Shown here piece after piece: positions 29,406 through 36,145 of a stretch of 36,145 nucleotides of DNA. The stretch lies in contig JBFGCA010000041.1 of NCBI GenBank assembly GCA_041567315.1, positions 1 through 36,145 on the forward strand. Reading direction: 5' to 3'. Position 1 is the first letter of the stretch; each line of letters begins with the position of its first letter. A model generated the notes under the pieces. That model saw only the letters and a program-made list of their open reading frames with translations. It searched no databases and was not told the DNA's origin. The position numbers and the translations under genes were made by a program. This stretch comes from JBFGCA01 sp041567315. GTDB lineage: Bacteria; Acidobacteriota; Thermoanaerobaculia; Multivoradales; JAHEKO01.

Positions 29406-30974
29406 ATGGCCGATCCTTCGTCCAGACGGCGGCGGCTGGTCGCCTCGTCGACGCTGGGGGCCGGCATCCTGCTGGCCGCCGCCCTGTTCCTGATCGTCAA
29501 CTACTTCGGCTGGAAGTACCACCAGCGGCTCGACTGGACCCGCAGCCGGCTCTACACGCTGTCCGAGAAGAGCCTCAACGTGCTTGCCGAGCTCGACGGT
29601 GAGGTCGAGGTGTCGGTGTTCCTGAGCCCGGTCGACGAGCTGTACGACCCGGTGGTCGAGCTGCTGTCGCGCTACGAGGCGGCCTCGCCCCGGATCTCGG
29701 TGCGGGTGGTGGACCCCGAGAAGAACCTGGCCGAGGCACAGAGCCTGGTCGAGAAATACGAGCTCGCCCAGCTCAGCGTGGTGGTGTTCGACGACGGCGA
29801 GGCCCGCCGGGTGGTGGACGTCACCGACCTTGCCGACTACGACTACAGCGGCTACCAGTTCGGCGAAGGCCCGCGGATGACCGGCTTCAAGGGCGAGCAG
29901 GTCTTCACCGGCACGGTGCTCGAGCTGCGCGAGCAGCGAAAGCCGAAAATCCTCTTCACCACCGGCCACGGCGAGCGGGGCCTCGACGACTTCTCGGCCC
30001 ACGGCCTGTCGGCCGCCCGCGAGATCCTCGGCAAGGACAACTTCGAGTTCGAGAGCTGGGCCTCGCTGGGCCAGCCAGCGGTCCCCCCCGGCACCGACCT
30101 GGTGGTCGTCGCCGGCCCCACCTCGAGCTTCGTGGAGCCGGAGATCCTGCTGCTGCGCGCCTATCTCGACGCCGGCGGCCGCCTGCTGGTGCTGCTCGAC
30201 CCGACGCTGGCGCCGGGCGGCGGCGGGATGGCGAGGACCGGGCTCGAGCCGCTGCTGGCCGAGTACGGCGTCGAGGTGGGCGACGACGTGGTGGTCGATC
30301 CGGCCAACCCGCTGCCGTTCTTCGGCGCCGAGACCATCTTCGTCAACAGCTACGGGAGCCACGTCATCACCCGTCCGCTGAGCCAGGCGCAGCTGCCGGT
30401 GATCGTGCCGCTGGCCCGCTCGGTGCGCGCCGGCGAGGCCCCCGACGACCTCGAGGTCGAGGAGCTGATGCGTACCAGCGCCGAGGGTTGGGGCGAGACC
30501 GACCTCGCCAACCTGACGGAGCAGGTGGAGAAGGGCGAGGCCGACGTCGAGGGGCCGGTGTCGCTGGCGGTGGTGGTGAGCGCGATCGACACCGGCGAGC
30601 TCGAAGAGGAGGCCGACGAGGAGAGCGAGTGGGAGGCCTCGAGCGAGGGCGAGGCGGAGACCGAGGGCGAGGCCGCCGGCGACGCGCCGGCGCCGGCCCG
30701 GCGCGCCAACCTGCGGATGGTGGTGATCGGCGACTCGGAGTTCGCCTCCAACGGTCAGATGCAGAGCCTGCCCAACGCCACCCTGCTGGCCAACGCTCTC
30801 AACTGGCTGGTCGAGCGCGAGAGCCTGGTGGCGATCCCCGCCAAGCAGCCCGAGCAGATGCGGCTCACCCTCACCGCCAGCCAGCTGTCGCGGGTCAGCT
30901 GGCTGGTGCTGGTGGTGCTGCCGGGGGCGGCGGTGCTGGCCGGGCTCGCCGTCTACTGGCGCCGCCGGAGGTGA
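29406..30974 (+). CDS. GldG-type ABC auxiliary protein
   Basis: 522 residues. An N-terminal helix (LGAGILLAAALFLIVNYFGW) is followed by the hallmark RLDWTRSRLYTLSEKSLNVL, then a large extracytoplasmic ABC_transp_aux domain (FTTGHGERGLDDF, DAGGRLLVLLDP), and a C-terminal helix (WLVLVVLPGAAVLAGLAVYW) with a basic end. This matches GldG and its homologues, which work with a GldA/GldF-like transporter. A low-complexity acidic linker at about residues 398-425 (Glu/Ala/Ser/Gly rich) precedes the last domain and is unusual. The next gene starts three bases after the stop. Confidence 0.9.
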   Translation: MADPSSRRRRLVASSTLGAGILLAAALFLIVNYFGWKYHQRLDWTRSRLYTLSEKSLNVLAELDGEVEVSVFLSPVDELYDPVVELLSRYEAASPRISVRVVDPEKNLAEAQSLVEKYELAQLSVVVFDDGEARRVVDVTDLADYDYSGYQFGEGPRMTGFKGEQVFTGTVLELREQRKPKILFTTGHGERGLDDFSAHGLSAAREILGKDNFEFESWASLGQPAVPPGTDLVVVAGPTSSFVEPEILLLRAYLDAGGRLLVLLDPTLAPGGGGMARTGLEPLLAEYGVEVGDDVVVDPANPLPFFGAETIFVNSYGSHVITRPLSQAQLPVIVPLARSVRAGEAPDDLEVEELMRTSAEGWGETDLANLTEQVEKGEADVEGPVSLAVVVSAIDTGELEEEADEESEWEASSEGEAETEGEAAGDAPAPARRANLRMVVIGDSEFASNGQMQSLPNATLLANALNWLVERESLVAIPAKQPEQMRLTLTASQLSRVSWLVLVVLPGAAVLAGLAVYWRRRR

Positions 30975-30977
30975 GCG

Positions 30978-32429
30978 GTGCGGCCGCGGACCCTGCTGGT
31001 GCTGTTCGCGCTGGTGGCCGGGCTGCTGGCCTTCGTTCTCGTCTATGAGCGCGACCTGCCCTCGTCGGAGGAGCGGGCGGAGCTGGCGCGCCGGGTGCTG
31101 CGTCTCGAAGCCGACGAGGTCGAAGCCCTGGTGGTGGAGATCGGCGAGCACACCGTGCGGCTCGAGCGGGTGGCGGCGGCGGGCGAGGCCGCCGCAGCGG
31201 GCGAGGGTGAGGGCGAAGGCGGTCTCGAGGACGGCCCAGAGGACGGCACCGGCGAGTCCGAGTGGCGTCTGGTCGCTCCGCTCGCCGCGCGCGCCGACGG
31301 CGCCGCCGTCGACCGGCTGCTCGACGCGCTGCTCGCCCTCGAGAAGAAACGCACCCTCGACGAACCGGCGCCGGCCGGCCTGGGTCTCGATCCACCGCGT
31401 GCCCGGGTGCGGCTGGTCACCCGCGGTGGCGAGCAGGAGCTGCTGGTGGGCAGCGAGGTGCCGGCGTCGAGCTCGATGGTGGTCGCCCTCGGCGGGCCCG
31501 GCGCCGGAGGTGCCGCTGCCGGAAGTGCCGGCGCCGAGGCCTACGTGGTGGCCGCCGCGGTGTGGACCGACCTCTCGAAAGAGCCCGGCGAGTGGCGCAG
31601 CCGCGACCTGTTCCCCGGCGACGAGGCCGACGTCGAGCGCCTGACGCTGGCCGCCGGCGACCGCCGGCTGCTGCTGGCCCGCCGCGGCGGGGGCTTCTGG
31701 ATCGAAGCGCCGCTTGCCGACCGCGCCGACCGCGAGAAGGTCGAGGGCCTGCTGGACGAGGTGACCGGGCTGCGCGCCGCCGGCTTCGTCGACGAGCCGC
31801 CGCCGGCGACCGAGCTGGGTCTCGAGCCTGCGGCCGGGACCGTCGAGGTGGTGCTCCGCGGCCGGCCGCAGCCCTTCCGCCTGGAGCTGGGTGCGGAGGT
31901 TGCCGAGAGCGGCGGCCGCCGCTACGCCAGGACCGGCGGGCAGCTCGTCGAGGTCGAGACCGAGCTCGGCGACTGGCTGGCCCGCGACGCCAGCGAGTGG
32001 CGCTCGCTCGACTGGGCGTCGCTCGAGACCTACCAGATCGACCGCCTGCAGGCGAAAGACGCCGCCGGCGAGCTGGTCCTCGAGCGCGACGGGGCGGATT
32101 GGAAGCGCGACGGTGCGACCATCCCCTACGCGGCGGCCAGCGACCTGCTCTACGCCGTGGCCGACGCCCGGGCGGAAGCGGTTACCGACCCGGACGCGGC
32201 CGGCGAGCCGGGCGTGCCGCGGCTCGAGCTCGAGCTGTCGGGCGACGCCGGCAGCGAGCGGCTGCTGCTCTACGACGCGCAGGCGAACCGCCATCCAGCG
32301 CGCAGCGCCGACCGCGAGGCGCTCTTGCTGCTCGATGCGTCCACCGTCGACGAGATCGAGCAGAAGCTCGCCGCCGTGCGCGCCGCCGAGCCGGAGGTCG
32401 AAGAGGCGGCGCTCGGCGACGACGGCTAG
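30978..32429 (+). CDS. DUF4340-domain protein
   Basis: 483 residues: a single N-terminal helix (LLVLFALVAGLLAFVLVYE), then repeated DUF4340 units with the recurrent WRLVAPLAARADGAAVDRLLDALLAL and FWIEAPLADRADREKVEGLLDEV motifs (W-x-x-x-x-P then helix), plus SEWRSRDLF and SEWRSLDW strands. DUF4340 proteins typically close GldG-type ABC operons and are probably anchored outside the membrane. Function unknown. Its TAG stop is part of the CTAG that opens the 169-bp palindromic element, so the original C-terminus may have been altered or the element may have targeted the stop. Confidence 0.88.
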   Translation: MRPRTLLVLFALVAGLLAFVLVYERDLPSSEERAELARRVLRLEADEVEALVVEIGEHTVRLERVAAAGEAAAAGEGEGEGGLEDGPEDGTGESEWRLVAPLAARADGAAVDRLLDALLALEKKRTLDEPAPAGLGLDPPRARVRLVTRGGEQELLVGSEVPASSSMVVALGGPGAGGAAAGSAGAEAYVVAAAVWTDLSKEPGEWRSRDLFPGDEADVERLTLAAGDRRLLLARRGGGFWIEAPLADRADREKVEGLLDEVTGLRAAGFVDEPPPATELGLEPAAGTVEVVLRGRPQPFRLELGAEVAESGGRRYARTGGQLVEVETELGDWLARDASEWRSLDWASLETYQIDRLQAKDAAGELVLERDGADWKRDGATIPYAAASDLLYAVADARAEAVTDPDAAGEPGVPRLELELSGDAGSERLLLYDAQANRHPARSADREALLLLDASTVDEIEQKLAAVRAAEPEVEEAALGDDG

Positions 32430-32594
32430 CAGCCCGTGGTGGAAATCCGCCCGCCCGTCTGGCGGCGGGGCGGCGCCGTCTGCGGCGTTGCCGCTCCTCG
32501 ACAATGGTCCGGCCTTGCCTGCGTCGCGTCGCCTGGCATCCGGCCCCGCCGCGCTCGCCAGCCGACCCGACCGACTTCCACCACGGGCTGCTAG
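32426..32594. repeat. 169-bp palindromic element, copy 2
   Basis: Perfect 19-bp termini CTAGCAGCCCGTGGTGGAA and its complement, unlike the termini of copy 1, but with the same total length, same CTAG ends and a homologous core at the same internal offset (32482-32537). The apical stem is CAA/TTG where copy 1 has CGT/ACG, a compensatory change. Same orientation as copy 1 relative to the window. It lies between the DUF4340 stop and the nrdJ promoter and may also terminate the ABC operon transcript. Confidence 0.85.
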
Positions 32595-32659
32595 CTCCTG
32601 GCCGTGCCGCTGCCGTCGTGACGAGGGGGTGGTGTCTTCACCACACCCGCGACGAACGA

Positions 32660-32706
32660 CCACAAGATGTTGTGCGTCCTCTTGACAACTACCCGAGATA
32701 TCGTGC
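32660..32706 (+). promoter_or_regulatory. Two NrdR boxes and -35 element upstream of nrdJ
   Basis: Box 1 CCACAAGATGTTGTGC (32660-32675) matches 12 of 16 positions of the NrdR consensus ACACWATATATWGTGT. Box 2 ACCCGAGATATCGTGC (32691-32706) matches 11 of 16. Their start-to-start distance is 31 bp, the three-turn spacing typical of paired NrdR sites, which keeps them on one DNA face. A TTGACA (32683-32688) lies between the boxes; no convincing -10 follows. ATP/dATP-loaded NrdR would repress the reductase gene. No B12 riboswitch elements were found. Confidence 0.75.
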
Positions 32707-32943
32707 AAGCTCGACGAATCCGAGACGGGCCACGAGCTTGGGGGGACGAGTCGGGACGAGCGGGAAACGCGGTACGAAGGACAACGGGTGCACCGCCCGC
32801 GACCGCCCGCTCCGGACGCTGCCGTTTCCGCCTCGCGTCTCTTCACTTCAGCCGCATGGCACGCCCCGGAGGACCACCCGAGTCGCCGAGCCGATCCGAC
32901 ACCCGCCGCCCACCGAGCTGACTTCATCGCACGCAGTCCTCTG
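32707..32943 (+). other. nrdJ leader or alternative N-terminal coding segment
   Basis: 237 bases between box 2 and the nrdJ ATG. An in-frame GTG at 32788 has a good ribosome binding site (GAAGGA, six bases away) and would add 52 residues rich in Arg, Pro, Ala and His. Codon use here includes many third-position A/T codons (CGA, GCT, TCA, GCA, CCT), unlike the gene proper, so a non-coding leader is more likely. Nothing else was recognised. Confidence 0.45.
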
Positions 32944-35730
<2,787 letters not shown>

Positions 35731-35735
35731 TCCGT

Positions 35736-35753
35736 GTGCCGGGGCACTTTCTT
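35736..35753 (+). terminator. Short terminator-like hairpin after nrdJ
   Basis: GTGCC (35736-35740) and GGCAC (35743-35747), separated by GG, followed directly by TTTCTT, six bases after the stop. With a 2-base loop the innermost pair would open, leaving a 4-bp stem, so strength is modest; it is nevertheless the best hairpin-plus-T-run in the window. Confidence 0.5.
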
Positions 35754-35860
35754 ACCGGACGGCCGGCGAGGGTCCAGTGCGGGCCCCGGCGGACGCCCTG
35801 GTTGCCTCCGGTCACTAAACGTTCGGCTGCCCCCATAAGGAGGGGCGGGAGGCAGAGGAG

Positions 35861-36145
35861 ATGGCGATGAAGAAGACGGCCAAGAAGACGGCGGCCAAGA
35901 AGAAGGCCACCAAGAAGAAGGCTACCAAGCGCAAGCCGGCCAAGAAGAAGGCCACCAAGAAGAAGGCCACCAAGCGCAAGGCGGCCAAGAGGAAGCCGGC
36001 CAAGCGCAAGGCCAGGAAGAAGGCCACCAAGAAGAAGGCTACGAAGAAGAAGGCCGCCAAGAAGACTGCTCGCAAGACGGCGCGCAAGACCAAGACCGCG
36101 CGCAAGACGGCGGGCATGGCGCCGCCGCCGCCGGCTGGCAGCTAG
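35861..36145 (+). CDS. Lysine-rich histone H1-like DNA-binding protein
   Basis: 94 residues, complete; the TAG is the last codon of the window. Residues 3-84 consist almost only of Lys, Ala, Thr and Arg in repeats of the type KKATKKKATKRKPAKKK, followed by a short GMAPPPPAGS tail. This is the composition of bacterial histone H1-like proteins and of AlgP/HU C-terminal tails, which bind DNA non-specifically and compact the nucleoid. There is no folded domain. The DNA is repetitive (AAGAAGGCCACC units) and locally richer in A than its surroundings, so repeat number may vary. ATG 35861 has GGGAGG 8 bases upstream; ATG 35867, with GAGGAG six bases upstream, is equally possible. It is separated from nrdJ by a terminator-like hairpin. 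Confidence 0.88.
   Translation: MAMKKTAKKTAAKKKATKKKATKRKPAKKKATKKKATKRKAAKRKPAKRKARKKATKKKATKKKAAKKTARKTARKTKTARKTAGMAPPPPAGS

Noticed and set aside
32667..32921. 84-residue plus-strand frame covering the NrdR boxes
   Set aside because: Overlaps the promoter region, lacks a ribosome binding site and has no domain.
32595..32943. Cobalamin riboswitch before the B12-dependent reductase
   Set aside because: No B12-box-like conserved sequence or suitable fold could be found; NrdR boxes explain regulation better.
35815..36117. Hydrophobic 100-residue minus-strand frame resembling a membrane protein
   Set aside because: It is the complement of lysine codons (CTT/TTC read as Leu/Phe); composition artefact of the lysine-rich gene.

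Overview
The window is 36,145 bp of very GC-rich bacterial chromosome (around 70 percent by eye) with densely packed genes and near-total G/C at third codon positions. The gene set fits an Acidobacteriota-like or other deep-branching heterotroph, but lineage cannot be fixed from sequence alone. It includes a pyruvate:ferredoxin oxidoreductase, a B12-dependent class II ribonucleotide reductase, tandem universal stress proteins, a GldA/F/G-type ABC locus with a DUF4340 protein, and a lysine-rich histone-like protein. No rRNA, tRNA, CRISPR array, integrase or transposase gene was seen.

Layout. 1-2672 (minus): 5' three quarters of nifJ. 2801-6144 (plus): ABC exporter (ATPase and two permeases). 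6149-8540: a lower-GC pair, a secreted BNR_4-type beta-propeller with a polysaccharide-lyase-like residue pattern and a shortened membrane glycosyltransferase-like protein. 8677-12772: secreted duplicated-domain protein, PLP enzyme of the cystathionine gamma-synthase family, tandem UspA, a small Cys-rich protein and a CBS-pair protein. 13019-16324 (minus): DUF2892 membrane protein, NarL-type sensor kinase, response regulator, tandem UspA. 16532-22302 (plus): carB, fumC, an rlmN-type methyltransferase. 22310-27329: DUF2179 membrane protein, DNA polymerase IV, an S4 (Hsp15-like) protein, a two-RCK potassium channel, a coiled-coil protein and an AlkP-superfamily phosphomutase-like protein. 27695-32429 (plus): four-gene Gld-like ABC operon. 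32944-35730: nrdJ behind a pair of NrdR boxes. 35861-36145: lysine-rich DNA-binding protein ending at the window edge.

The stress genes (two UspA pairs, CBS protein, two-component system) resemble in content the DosR-type dormancy regulons of other bacteria. With nifJ this suggests adaptation to changing oxygen or energy supply; that link is inference.

The most unusual content is not protein-coding. Two palindromic elements of 168 and 169 bp (12855-13022 and 32426-32594) share a gap-free 56-bp core (41/56 identical by hand count), have different but internally perfect terminal inverted repeats, begin and end in CTAG, and show compensatory base-pair changes in the core stem. In both, a CTAG end supplies the TAG stop of a neighbouring gene. 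A third structured element (27418-27582, 165 bp) has an 18-bp outer stem enclosing two perfect 9-bp hairpins. They look like a non-autonomous repeat family with maintained secondary structure.
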